Source: a virus
DNA: 64,000 nucleotides
IMG/VR virus record: IMGVR_UViG_3300008954_000020
Coordinates: 38,579-102,578 of that record
Reading direction: 5' to 3' (one strand)
The translations under genes were made by a program, and so were the position numbers. Each line of letters begins with the position of its first letter. Within the stretch, counting starts at the first letter, position 1. The notes beneath the pieces were generated by a model that made no database searches, was not told the DNA's origin, and saw only the letters and a list, made by a program, of their open reading frames with translations. Below are positions 45,748 through 54,713 of this stretch, one piece after another.

Positions 45748-47673
45748 TCAATACCCACTGGAACTGCTACTACTAGATGAGCTACTGCTACTAGTAGATG
45801 AAGTAGAAGTATATGATTGTGGAGTTGAACCCACCACACCACCAACAGAACCTTCATATGATGTTTCTTGTGTGACTGTTACACTGACTGATGTTGTATA
45901 TTTGTCGATTAAAAGGATTTGATTTCTATCACCACGAATATTATTAGATTGGGGTATTGAATAAATCTTAATATAGGTTTCAAGGTTTGAAGAGCCGGGC
46001 GTGAAGGCACTCAATACTAATTCACCAGTTTCATAATTGATTGTTCCTTGTTTGTCAACAATTGTTTTAACTACATCAGATGTGTTTAGATAAACAGTAG
46101 AGACTTTCCCACGACCATCATCCACTAAATATGCATTTGAATGAATAGTCCCGGCCGAATCGGTATATGAAAAGTTAGAACTGGAAATAATTGATTGATA
46201 CCCATCATAGGGATGTAGTAATGCATTTCCAAATTTTACGGTGTATGGATTTGTTGAACCCATAATAGGAGTTAATCGTTTCTCTAGTTTAATAGTTGTA
46301 TCAGATTTTGTAATAGAAACATTAGATTCTTCGATAAGTTCTAATAATGTTTTAAATCTTAGGTGGCGTTCGAACTTTTCTAATTGAGTGTCTCCGTAAT
46401 CCAAAACCAAAGAAACAACAGATTGTGCCATACTTTCTGGTGAAGATTCAGTCTGGTCTGGGTCATACTTTATATCCGAAGTAATGTTCAAGTAAACATA
46501 ATCGGGGTCAACCAATTCGGGCAGAATTCCTGCCATTGCTTGATTTCTTTTAAGTTCGTTCTGAATAGAAAGTTTTTGTCCGCTAGTCAATAGAGTGCCA
46601 GAAAGGGGTTTTACGGATATAAACACTTTACCATATACAGGTGGGTCGTTATCTTCCCCTCCCCAAACATAAACAGATTCAATATCTGAAAACTGAGAAG
46701 TCATAATAGTTTTATAATCTTCAATCGTTACTGCTCTGTTTTGTGATTGGAAGAATCTGGGAGCCATAAATTTAATAGAATCTATAGATTCTGGTGTATC
46801 TCCTCCCATTGATGCCATATCAACGGCAGTATCATAACTGGGTTGGTTTACATAAGTAAAAGAACGGGATGAGGCACTGTCTGCGTTCCCAATTCCATTT
46901 GCAATAGAACCATTGGTTGAGATATATGAAACGGTAATAAGATTTCCATCGACAACATCTTTACCAAGAATACCATCTCCAAAGTATACTTCAAATTGAC
47001 CATTTTCTACTTCTTGTAGAAAATAAACTCTTGAATTGGAAGACAGTACATTAAAATCTGTGGACAACAACCACGGTTTATTGACACCAGTTTGGTCTGT
47101 TGTAGAAGTTTGAACACGAACTACAATTGTACTTGTGTCAACCGTATTACTTGGAATTATAAATTTCTGGTCGAGGTCAGAAGTATTAACAATAAACGAA
47201 GAACTGGATTGTAACCCTTCTTTAATAGTTACACCCTTTGCTATCCAACCGCCCAGCCCGTCTTCGATATACTTTACATTGTTTGTTGAAGTAAAGTAAT
47301 AAGGGATACTGTCTTTTTTTGTACTGAATACGGTTCCATCTTCTAATGTGCCGGGATCATTCGCACCAGCAGGGGTCGAAACATTAACAGTTGCTGTTGC
47401 TGCTCGAATAGAACGGGGTGTATAGGATAAATGTTTTGCAAGAGATACAACCGAATCTCGTAGAACAGCGCTATCGAGGAACATCTCGTTTGAAACCATA
47501 TTTGCATAGAATGATTGATAGTGTGTATTATATGCAAGAATGTCTAACAGCATGTTAATGCCAGCACCCTCAAAATCATAGTCGGTGAACTGACTTTGAC
47601 TAGAAAGATAATTCTTTATGTTGTTCTTGATTTGGTCAAAATCGAGTTCGGTTATTCTTTTTGGTGTTGCCAT
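45748..47673 (-). CDS. gp6: Baseplate wedge protein gp6
   Basis: Forms the continuous ring of the baseplate wedge. It has 641 residues (T4: 660). The N-terminus (LDFDQIKNNIKNYLSSQSQF, GAGINMLLDILAYNTHYQSFYANMVSNEMFLDSA) is diagnostic for gp6/BaseplateJ-type proteins. Near residue 320 lies RAVTIEDYKTIM. The last 20 residues are almost pure serine, an unusual flexible tail. It is followed 2 bases upstream in the operon by gp25, the natural partner. Confidence 0.9.
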   Translation of the reverse strand: MATPKRITELDFDQIKNNIKNYLSSQSQFTDYDFEGAGINMLLDILAYNTHYQSFYANMVSNEMFLDSAVLRDSVVSLAKHLSYTPRSIRAATATVNVSTPAGANDPGTLEDGTVFSTKKDSIPYYFTSTNNVKYIEDGLGGWIAKGVTIKEGLQSSSSFIVNTSDLDQKFIIPSNTVDTSTIVVRVQTSTTDQTGVNKPWLLSTDFNVLSSNSRVYFLQEVENGQFEVYFGDGILGKDVVDGNLITVSYISTNGSIANGIGNADSASSRSFTYVNQPSYDTAVDMASMGGDTPESIDSIKFMAPRFFQSQNRAVTIEDYKTIMTSQFSDIESVYVWGGEDNDPPVYGKVFISVKPLSGTLLTSGQKLSIQNELKRNQAMAGILPELVDPDYVYLNITSDIKYDPDQTESSPESMAQSVVSLVLDYGDTQLEKFERHLRFKTLLELIEESNVSITKSDTTIKLEKRLTPIMGSTNPYTVKFGNALLHPYDGYQSIISSSNFSYTDSAGTIHSNAYLVDDGRGKVSTVYLNTSDVVKTIVDKQGTINYETGELVLSAFTPGSSNLETYIKIYSIPQSNNIRGDRNQILLIDKYTTSVSVTVTQETSYEGSVGGVVGSTPQSYTSTSSTSSSSSSSSSSSSGY

Positions 47674-47675
47674 GT

Positions 47676-48062
47676 TTATCTCAACCTTTCAAGACTGAAC
47701 GAAAGTTCTTCTACTCTGTCTTCATTTATTACTCGGAAAACTATAGTAACAGCGAAGGCATTATTATCTATATCGTTTGAAACAGATATATCCAATAGTT
47801 GTGCTCGTGATTCAAAGTTTTCTATTACTTCTTTTATAGCATGTTTTAATCGAATGGCCGTCAACGGTGTGGCCAATTCAAACAACAAATCTCTAACATC
47901 GGAACCAATTTCAGGATGAAATGGTTTTTCGTATGTGTTCAACAAAACAAGATTTCTAACCGATCGTTTTACTGCTCCATCATTTGTTGTTGTGACAATA
48001 TCTTTTGTGACGGGGTGTGGTTTAAAATCTAAATCTAAGTCTCTATATCTTGGGTTAGCCAT
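47676..48062 (-). CDS. gp25: Baseplate wedge protein gp25
   Basis: A lysozyme-like-fold wedge core subunit that binds gp6 and nucleates the sheath. It has 128 residues (T4: 132). The segments VKRSVRNLVLLNTYEKPFHPEIGSDVR and LLFELATPLTA are the conserved GPW/gp25 motif. It overlaps the membrane GAF-like gene by 8 bases. Confidence 0.93.
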   Translation of the reverse strand: MANPRYRDLDLDFKPHPVTKDIVTTTNDGAVKRSVRNLVLLNTYEKPFHPEIGSDVRDLLFELATPLTAIRLKHAIKEVIENFESRAQLLDISVSNDIDNNAFAVTIVFRVINEDRVEELSFSLERLR

Positions 48063-48762
48063 TATACAGTTTCCCCTTATTTTCTTGATCTAGTTGTACT
48101 TCTATTAATTGTCTGGCCTTTTCTAAATCCAATGACATATCTTCTTCATCTATATTATCAACTTTAGATAAACTACACCATTGACACATCACATAACCAA
48201 TAATATCATTGTGTTTTCTGAGAGGGAGAAACGAAAAGGATATTACATTGCTGTTCTGTAATAATTGTTTACACCAAGAATCGTCTAATGTATCTGTAAT
48301 GTACAAAGCGGGTGTATCTTTTGTTAATAGGGTCAGTCCATCAATACACATAGAAAGTAGTAGGTCTTTCTTTATACTCATTTCTGAGGATATACCATTT
48401 CTTAGAGATTCGTGTGTAAGAGATAATTTCTTCATAGAAATTCCGTCTAAGAATTCTCCGCTATTATGAAATTGAACTAATTGTACTCTTGCACAATCAC
48501 TCTTTACTCGTAATTCGGTGAGAGTTTCATTTATTCTGGTGTGAGAATTCCAAAAAACTGATTCGGGGCCCAACCATCCTTTGTATTTTTTTCTACCAAA
48601 TTTTTTCTTTACCGACATGAATACAAACGCCGCTCCTACTGCTACAGCAGCCGCAACCATTCCGAATTCAACCCACGAACCAAAAATGTCCATGTACCAA
48701 ACTCGGTTGTCCATATCGGTCAACTGTTCTATGATAATTGGATCATCCACCTGCATAGACAT
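48055..48762 (-). CDS. Membrane-anchored GAF-like protein in the baseplate operon
   Basis: 235 residues. A short N-terminal tail is followed by one clear transmembrane helix at about 30-50 (VEFGMVAAAVAVGAAFVFM), then a basic stop-transfer stretch (KKKFGRKKYK). Residues about 75-200 look like a GAF/PAS-type domain (INETLTELRVKSDCARVQLVQFHN, then LYITDTLDDSWCKQLL and ISFSFLPLRKHNDIIGYVMCQW). The basic flank predicts the domain in the cytoplasm. It has an excellent GGGGAG ribosome site and overlaps PAAR by 20 bases and gp25 by 8. I know no T4 counterpart. A signalling, holin-regulating or tail-injected role are open options. Confidence 0.6.
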   Translation of the reverse strand: MSMQVDDPIIIEQLTDMDNRVWYMDIFGSWVEFGMVAAAVAVGAAFVFMSVKKKFGRKKYKGWLGPESVFWNSHTRINETLTELRVKSDCARVQLVQFHNSGEFLDGISMKKLSLTHESLRNGISSEMSIKKDLLLSMCIDGLTLLTKDTPALYITDTLDDSWCKQLLQNSNVISFSFLPLRKHNDIIGYVMCQWCSLSKVDNIDEEDMSLDLEKARQLIEVQLDQENKGKLYNG

Positions 48763-49030
48763 TTTTACTCCCCTGCGCTGCAGCAGACCCGCAAGAAACT
48801 GGGTCGCCTATTCTTCCTGCTTGTTTTCCATTTACATAAACTGTGCTCGAACCCGCACTCAAACTGCCTGCATGACATGGTGGAGGACAACAATGAGTTG
48901 CCCATCCATCACCCTGTCTGTGCCAACCAAGACCATTAACAATAACATCTCCCGACCAAGATGTATTGGGCCTTGGGGGCCAACATCCGTGTCCTGAACA
49001 TTTATCACCTTGTCTGTTTACTGCTGGCAT
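48743..49030 (-). CDS. PAAR-domain spike tip protein
   Basis: 95 residues. The Gly-rich segments (PAVNRQGDKCSGHGC, VIVNGLGWHRQGD, VYVNGKQAGRIGDPVSCG) give the repeated G-D/H-P pattern of PAAR proteins, with Cys and His residues available for the metal ion at the tip. It corresponds to T4 gp5.4, which sharpens the central spike. Position beside the gp5-like gene, two small tail proteins away, supports this. Confidence 0.85.
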   Translation of the reverse strand: MPAVNRQGDKCSGHGCWPPRPNTSWSGDVIVNGLGWHRQGDGWATHCCPPPCHAGSLSAGSSTVYVNGKQAGRIGDPVSCGSAAAQGSKNVYAGG

Positions 49031-49060
49031 ATTTACTCCGATTTATACTTTTATGTATGC

Positions 49061-49576
49061 CTATGTGGCAGGAAAATACCCTCTAGATTTCATTGTTGTT
49101 AGATACTCTTCGTTTGTCACTTTAACACCATCAATAAAAAAATCATTATCAATTTCTCGTATAAGTTCATCTCTATCAGATGACCAATTATTTTTAACTG
49201 TTATACTATGAATTTGCGTTGCAGTTCCTCCACTGTCAGGGACTAGCCCGTCATCTGCCACCGCATCTATTGAAAAATTAAATAGTTTCGTTCCGTGTTT
49301 TGCTGACCCATAACTTGCATAGTTTTGTTCATCGAATTTAAATCCTGCGGGTTTTGCAAATTCTGGAACAAACAAATCCATATCAAGAACTGTTCCAGAA
49401 AGAATTCCACCAGTTCCTAAACTAAGTCCCGATGGAAGAGTACTTCCATCAGTGAGAAAATAATCAGGAGTCCCAGCACCTTCACCAAATACAGCAATAC
49501 ATTGGTGATTAACAAATGTTATTAATTCGGTTGCGCCGCCTGGTATTGTTGTAGGTGAAGTCCAAGTACCTGCCAC
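49061..49576 (-). CDS. Small tail protein with putative Ig-like segment
   Basis: 171 residues, beta-rich. Residues about 42-62 (DGSTLPSGLSLGTGGILSGTV) follow the 'putative Ig domain' pattern common in surface and phage structural proteins. The C-terminal part (ITVKNNWSSDRDELIREIDNDFFIDGVKV) is more helical. The start is a GTG overlapping the upstream stop (TAGTG), with no nearby ATG. It lies in the spike/hub block, so it is probably a virion protein. Confidence 0.6.
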   Translation of the reverse strand: MAGTWTSPTTIPGGATELITFVNHQCIAVFGEGAGTPDYFLTDGSTLPSGLSLGTGGILSGTVLDMDLFVPEFAKPAGFKFDEQNYASYGSAKHGTKLFNFSIDAVADDGLVPDSGGTATQIHSITVKNNWSSDRDELIREIDNDFFIDGVKVTNEEYLTTMKSRGYFPAT

Positions 49577-50193
49577 TATAATTCTCCACCATCTATTGCA
49601 ATATCATTGACATCAATTAGAGGTTCCCAAAAATCTGTTTCTGTTTCTGGAGATTTTCCTCTGTTCGAAGAACTACCCAACTGAAAACCACTTGCCGGTT
49701 TAGCAATAAAAACTTTTCCATCTTTCTTTACAATAGCATTTTCTGCATAAGATATTCCAGCCGACCAACTAGACCCAAAAGATAATCCTGAGCCCGTTTC
49801 TCCTTTATCTCCTACAACATCTCCAAGGTCAAAAGCAGTTCCATCATCGAATTCAATTCTTAAATTTTCTCCAGATAACCCAGCGGTTAAAACGCCTCTA
49901 CCTGTATCACCCTTTACATTTCCAAGAGTCGAAACAGTTCCATCAGTGTATGTAAAAGTTAAAACATCATTTACCAAAGCAGCCGTTGCAACACCTAAAC
50001 CTTGATTCGTTAGTCGTTCATCATCTTCAAGTGATTGGATATATGTTAACAGCGAAGCCTTATTGGCCCGAAGTTTTGCCAGATAGGTTTCATCTGTAAG
50101 AATAGAATCTGGCCCTGTAACTTTTAAATCATTGAGGACTCGAACAAGAGAGACACCAAGTGCTGTAAATTCATTGTATATTGTTTGACTCAT
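49576..50193 (-). CDS. Tail protein with Gly-rich and carbohydrate-binding-like segment
   Basis: 205 residues. A helical N-terminus leads into beta repeats with collagen-like bits (LGNVKGDTGRGV, LGDVVGDKGETGSG) and then a part around residues 143-170 (SWSAGISYAENAIVKKDGKVFIA) that resembles the small carbohydrate-binding module of fibre and chitinase proteins. It lies between gp5-like and the Ig-like gene. I infer a minor appendage near the spike. Confidence 0.6.
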   Translation of the reverse strand: MSQTIYNEFTALGVSLVRVLNDLKVTGPDSILTDETYLAKLRANKASLLTYIQSLEDDERLTNQGLGVATAALVNDVLTFTYTDGTVSTLGNVKGDTGRGVLTAGLSGENLRIEFDDGTAFDLGDVVGDKGETGSGLSFGSSWSAGISYAENAIVKKDGKVFIAKPASGFQLGSSSNRGKSPETETDFWEPLIDVNDIAIDGGEL

Positions 50194-51266
50194 ATAGTTA
50201 CCTCAATTATTGAAGACCCGGCCCCGCCTGGTGGGTTAAGGTCAATCCTTGGTGCTTGGAGTGTCATATTACCTGTTGAATTTATAATCGAAGTTCCTTC
50301 TACATCGTGTCTGTAATTTCCCAAAGTTCTCATATTCAAATTTCCCTTTGTCACAATTGTTGTATTTTTATCAACTTGAATATCGGCATTTCCTCGGACA
50401 AGAATTGTATACCGAGATTCATTCTCGCCGGGTTCTATACTACCAATCAAAACATCTGTATCGCCGTGTACATGAGTTTGTTGATTTCCCTTGACAATAT
50501 TTTGATTGTCTTTGACTACTTTATCAACCTTCGAACCATCAGGATGATATTCTTGGAATGATCCAGTTCGGTGGTAAACATGAATGCGTTCGCTGTCGGG
50601 AGTATCATCTATTTCAATAGTGTGTCCCGATTCAGATTCGTGAACATGATTGTACGGATACTTAGCATTGAATGGTGGATATATTTCTCTCCATGTTTCA
50701 ACATCATCTGAAATGTCATCAGGAACAGGATGACCTAAGTGTGCTGATGCACCTTCGATGCGTGACTCTACAATAGTGCCTGTGGTTATTCCTCTTGCAA
50801 GTCTGTTGGTATCAGATTCCGCATCGGGATATATTACATTACCATCATCATCTTTTGAGGATTCACCTAAATATGTTGTAAGCGGATATGGGCCGTTTGG
50901 TCGTGTTCCTTTTGCAGAATTGGGATCATTAAAACCAACATTAGATGTGTTGGGTTCTTGTGGTATACCACCAAGTGTGCCAATGATAACGGGGTGTTGT
51001 GCCTCATCACCATCTCGGAAAAATCCTACAACCCAAGTTCCTTCAACAGGCCCAACGGGAGATTGTCCTACACCACTAACAGCAGCAGAAGTAATAGGTT
51101 GTACTGGGTGCGCCCATGGCAAATCTTTAGTTGCGACAGACACCTTATCGGCAGTGTGCCACCCATAACACCGAACACGACAACGGCCCAGTTGTAGAGG
51201 ATCATTTCTATCTTCAACAACACCGACCCACCAGACAAAATTATCTTTTCCTGCAAACTTTTCCAC
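50190..51266 (-). CDS. Baseplate hub spike protein, gp5-like without lysozyme domain
   Basis: 358 residues (T4 gp5: 575). Residues about 10-110 form the OB-fold (FVWWVGVVEDRNDPLQLGRCRVRCYGWH, WVVGFFRDGDEAQHPVIIGTLGG). The segment HVHESESGHTIEIDDTPDSERIHVYHRTGSF is the linker typical of gp5/VgrG, followed by a beta-helical needle to about residue 340. No lysozyme domain lies between them. The start is GTG, overlapping the stop of the hub gene (TAGTG). Confidence 0.82.
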   Translation of the reverse strand: MEKFAGKDNFVWWVGVVEDRNDPLQLGRCRVRCYGWHTADKVSVATKDLPWAHPVQPITSAAVSGVGQSPVGPVEGTWVVGFFRDGDEAQHPVIIGTLGGIPQEPNTSNVGFNDPNSAKGTRPNGPYPLTTYLGESSKDDDGNVIYPDAESDTNRLARGITTGTIVESRIEGASAHLGHPVPDDISDDVETWREIYPPFNAKYPYNHVHESESGHTIEIDDTPDSERIHVYHRTGSFQEYHPDGSKVDKVVKDNQNIVKGNQQTHVHGDTDVLIGSIEPGENESRYTILVRGNADIQVDKNTTIVTKGNLNMRTLGNYRHDVEGTSIINSTGNMTLQAPRIDLNPPGGAGSSIIEVTI

Positions 51267-52546
51267 TAGTTAAACTCCTTAATATCTGGGATGGATTCGG
51301 GTAAGGAATCCCGAATCAATTCAAGAGTTGTAGTATACTTGCCCTGCTCGTTGATAATGATTTCATGTTTAAGATTAGCAATGAGATATTTGCCACTTAA
51401 ATATGGGTCTTTCCAATCTTTATCTTTTTTGGGTTCTAACGCAGGTATTTCGATATTTATAACTTGACCTGCTCGCAACATACTATTGCCTGGGACTTCA
51501 ATCATAATCTTGTTTGAACCATATTGATTCATAATCGATTGTCGTTGAAGTGTCCACCCCTCATATAAGTCTCCATCAAAAACATTGTCGTGTTTGAAAG
51601 CACTTTTGGGGGCATACATTCTTTTGTACGGGTATCCAGTGAAGTCTTCGTTTGCATCGGCAATGATTTTTTTTGTTTCTATATGAGTTTCGTCTTTAAA
51701 TCTATCAGAATAGTTATAAGTCGCATCTTCAATTTTCTTATGCGTGATATCGTGCGTTGATAATTGACTAGTAAACACACCACTTTCCATTTGCACCAAT
51801 CTGTCGAATGATTCACCAATTGATAAATTTTCAATTGAATAAAATCTCGCACCATCCTTTAGATTAGAACCGCCACCTTGGTAGTAAGTATATGTTGCAA
51901 ATGGTTCTTGCGTAACAAGGTCTGCTATGTTTGTAAAAAAGAATCCATCTGCTGTTTGGAAAAACAAGTAGGACGGAGCACTGGTGGGTGGTGCATTCAG
52001 ACATCTCTTAGATACCCAATCAATAACTTTCAGTGGCCGCCAATATGGAGAAATGAATTTTATATTATTGAATACAGGAGCACCCACGAAGAATTTTGCA
52101 TTCGCATCTCCCTTGTTGAGATAACGATTAAAAACAATGTCAACAATCTTTGCACCATTTTCATCAAATGATTCAACAACTCTAGACTTTTTGTTGTGGT
52201 AGGTAATGGGCGAATCTAGGAATATTGAATATACTGAAGTTGTATCATTTAGTGCCGAAAGTTTTGAGTTTTTATAAGATTGTAAAAGGACATCAACACC
52301 TTCTCCATCAAATCCAGCGGTTTCAAAATTAACCCGAACATGTTCGTCACCATTCAAACCAAAATGTCTTTTAAGATTTAACGATTCAATCAAACCAATT
52401 CTGCCCGACATTGTTTTTTCAAATATACTTTCATATATGACAAGGGATGCCGTAAATCTAGTGACATCTATAACAGCACCGCTTCTTGATTCTAGAATCA
52501 GTTCTTTTATATCATACTTGCCGGGTATTACTGGTGTACTACTCAT
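51266..52546 (-). CDS. Baseplate central hub protein, gp27-like
   Basis: 426 residues (T4 gp27: 391). The beginning (DIKELILESRSGAVIDVTRFTASLVIYESIF) and the segments around FDENGAKIVDIVFNRYL and YWRPLKVIDWVSKRCLN suit the tube-like domains of the trimeric hub on which gp5 sits. It is translationally coupled to the gp5-like gene, mirroring the partnership. Sequence similarity to T4 is distant, so the name rests partly on context. Confidence 0.7.
   Translation of the reverse strand: MSSTPVIPGKYDIKELILESRSGAVIDVTRFTASLVIYESIFEKTMSGRIGLIESLNLKRHFGLNGDEHVRVNFETAGFDGEGVDVLLQSYKNSKLSALNDTTSVYSIFLDSPITYHNKKSRVVESFDENGAKIVDIVFNRYLNKGDANAKFFVGAPVFNNIKFISPYWRPLKVIDWVSKRCLNAPPTSAPSYLFFQTADGFFFTNIADLVTQEPFATYTYYQGGGSNLKDGARFYSIENLSIGESFDRLVQMESGVFTSQLSTHDITHKKIEDATYNYSDRFKDETHIETKKIIADANEDFTGYPYKRMYAPKSAFKHDNVFDGDLYEGWTLQRQSIMNQYGSNKIMIEVPGNSMLRAGQVINIEIPALEPKKDKDWKDPYLSGKYLIANLKHEIIINEQGKYTTTLELIRDSLPESIPDIKEFN
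51454..51461 (-). promoter_or_regulatory. Possible internal late promoter before the gp5-like gene
   Basis: An exact TATAAATA on the minus strand inside the gp27-like gene, with an expected start about 180 bases upstream of the gp5-like start. It could be a chance match in AT-rich DNA. Confidence 0.4.
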
Positions 52547-53487
52547 GTATTAAAAACTTTTTTGAAATCTGACAGAATATCTTCAACAAACTCTGGTTTG
52601 ATTATTTTGATTTTTCTTTTTTCATCATTCTTGGCAACTTCATACAAGTCGTTGGTAATTACTTTTAGATTTTTTGTAATTGGTGGGGAAGATAGAGTAA
52701 ACGAAAGAGAAGTCTGCCCTTCGATATATGCATCTCTGTACCTTCTTGTTGCATCCTCTTCTGGAACATCGGCATTGTTTGATGTGGTTCTGTCTAAGTC
52801 CATAGGATTCACCATATTTTTTACAACCGTGGTTGTGCCGGGCAAAGTGTATGATTCTTCCCAGTGATGAATTGCTTGGCTAGACTTCGCAACAGTTTTT
52901 AAATTATAAGCAACCATCGGAATGCCTTGTGTGTTGTTGCTGATATACTTTGATGTTGGCCAATCGGGCATATCTGAAATGATTAACCTCATATATTGAG
53001 CATCCCATTTCAAAACAGTTGCCTTAACACCCGATTTAGTAATAGTAGTAATGGTTTCATCACCAGTATCGTCAATATCAACATCCACCCATTCTATCTC
53101 ATCTCCCACTTTAAATTGAGACATGTGAGGTTCTTTATATGGGCCTGCGGGCCAATCAGATTCGGCATTCCACAAGAATAAACTTGTGCCGGGATATTTC
53201 TTTTCTACCATTTGTTCTAGTGCGTGTTGGTCAATCGGCCAATCAATATATGGATCACGAATATTATTGGTCATCATAATTAACCAATGCAAATCTGATT
53301 TGCCATAAAATTTGTATGCTAAAACTTCGGGCCGTTCGTTGTCTTGTAATTCATAATTGTAATAGAAAGAACGATTGTCAACAACCGACCGCCTAATACG
53401 AAATCGTTTCATAATATTTGTTGCTAGGACATATTCTTCTGTTGCATTAATATCATAATCGATTAACGGGAAGTTATTAAAAAACAT
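52543..53487 (-). CDS. gp53: Baseplate wedge protein gp53
   Basis: Locks neighbouring wedges around the hub. It has 314 residues (T4: 196). The N-terminus (FPLIDYDINATEEYVLATNIMKRFRIR) and the block RPEVLAYKFYGKSDLHWLIMMTNNIRDPYIDWP are the conserved gp53 pattern. The extra length is an insertion in the second half. It overlaps the hub gene by 4 bases and gp48 by one base. Confidence 0.88.
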   Translation of the reverse strand: MFFNNFPLIDYDINATEEYVLATNIMKRFRIRRSVVDNRSFYYNYELQDNERPEVLAYKFYGKSDLHWLIMMTNNIRDPYIDWPIDQHALEQMVEKKYPGTSLFLWNAESDWPAGPYKEPHMSQFKVGDEIEWVDVDIDDTGDETITTITKSGVKATVLKWDAQYMRLIISDMPDWPTSKYISNNTQGIPMVAYNLKTVAKSSQAIHHWEESYTLPGTTTVVKNMVNPMDLDRTTSNNADVPEEDATRRYRDAYIEGQTSLSFTLSSPPITKNLKVITNDLYEVAKNDEKRKIKIIKPEFVEDILSDFKKVFNT

Positions 53488-54689
53488 CAGAATCCTCCTT
53501 CGACAACATCTTCTCGTACCAATGTTGACATTTCTGCGAATGTCATCTCTAGTGACATCGATGAAGGAACGGCACCATCAACAGTAAATCCAGTAATATC
53601 ATTAAACGATTCTTCTGTGTGACTTTGGGGCAGTTCGTTGGGTGTATAGTTAACCTTGATAGATTGTAATGCACATCTAGAGATTTTTGGAATCCATGTG
53701 TTCTCAGTTCCGCCTCTGAAATATTGGATGTCAAATTCAGCAGGAAAGTCAAGCATAACTCCACCCCCCGACCTAGACGGAAGTGCAGATGCACGGAAGA
53801 TTCTGATTATATCATGAACCATTTTTGCTTCATCTATATTACGAGGAACGAATTTGAAATTGAATGAATAAGTTCTTTGTGCCACAGACTGGAAAAGGAA
53901 TTCCATGTGGGGATTCGTTACTGACCTTCTCATTGCCTTGACAGCATTAGCAGCGTTTAAATTCACCCCGCCAACATTTGCAATTGCATCAACAGATTCA
54001 AGTCCAACTTTAATTCCAGCATTTTTGAGGGTTGCCAACATTGCACCTTCCATTGCATCTTTACCACCTTCTTTGCTTGTGAATTCCTCTTGACTATCAA
54101 AGACTCCTTTAATCTTGTTCACAAGTTCAGCGCCGGCCGCACCAAGACCCTGAAGCATACCAAAATCTTCCATGTTATATGATGCTTCTAGGCTCGACTC
54201 AATTCCGCCTGGCATATACAACGCAATACTATACATTGTTTTGTCTATACTGTTGGAGAATCTAGTTTTGGATGTAACGCTTTGTGTTTGGGTAGTATCT
54301 TGTTTTAATCTTGCCTGTTGTATGGGGTCTGACAATTGATTCTTGTAAAAGTTAGAAACACCTTGCATCTGGGTCATGCTGGGTAACTTGAAATTCATTA
54401 ACGAACTTAATGCACCAGCAGCGTTACTTGCGGTCTGTTTCATGGCATTTGAATCAAATGATCCAGTACTTTGTCTCTGGTTCGAGGATTCGGCCGATTT
54501 AAACGATTGGGGGTTTGCATCATATACAGTAAACAACAAAAAGTTTTGTTGGTCTTTTAATCCTAAATCAATAGGATATTGCAAACCTTTTCGGTTTGCT
54601 TGACTGTTTAAAGAATCACGAAGAGACTCAAACTTTGAAGCCGAGTTCTTAGATTTTTCAAATGGATTTCGGAAAATTTCGAAAGGCAT
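53487..54689 (-). CDS. gp48: Baseplate tail-tube cap protein gp48
   Basis: Sits on the hub and starts the tail tube. It has 400 residues (T4: 364). Typical are DKTMYSIALYMPGGIESSLEASYN near residue 150, NPHMEFLFQSVAQRTYSFNFKFVPRNIDEA near 260 and the C-terminal tube-like strands. It has an AAGGAG ribosome site and diverges from gp4 with only 24 bases between the start codons. Its late promoter appears to lie inside gp4. Confidence 0.87.
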   Translation of the reverse strand: MPFEIFRNPFEKSKNSASKFESLRDSLNSQANRKGLQYPIDLGLKDQQNFLLFTVYDANPQSFKSAESSNQRQSTGSFDSNAMKQTASNAAGALSSLMNFKLPSMTQMQGVSNFYKNQLSDPIQQARLKQDTTQTQSVTSKTRFSNSIDKTMYSIALYMPGGIESSLEASYNMEDFGMLQGLGAAGAELVNKIKGVFDSQEEFTSKEGGKDAMEGAMLATLKNAGIKVGLESVDAIANVGGVNLNAANAVKAMRRSVTNPHMEFLFQSVAQRTYSFNFKFVPRNIDEAKMVHDIIRIFRASALPSRSGGGVMLDFPAEFDIQYFRGGTENTWIPKISRCALQSIKVNYTPNELPQSHTEESFNDITGFTVDGAVPSSMSLEMTFAEMSTLVREDVVEGGF

Positions 54690-54713
54690 GGTTACTCCTT
54701 ATAGATATTGTAT

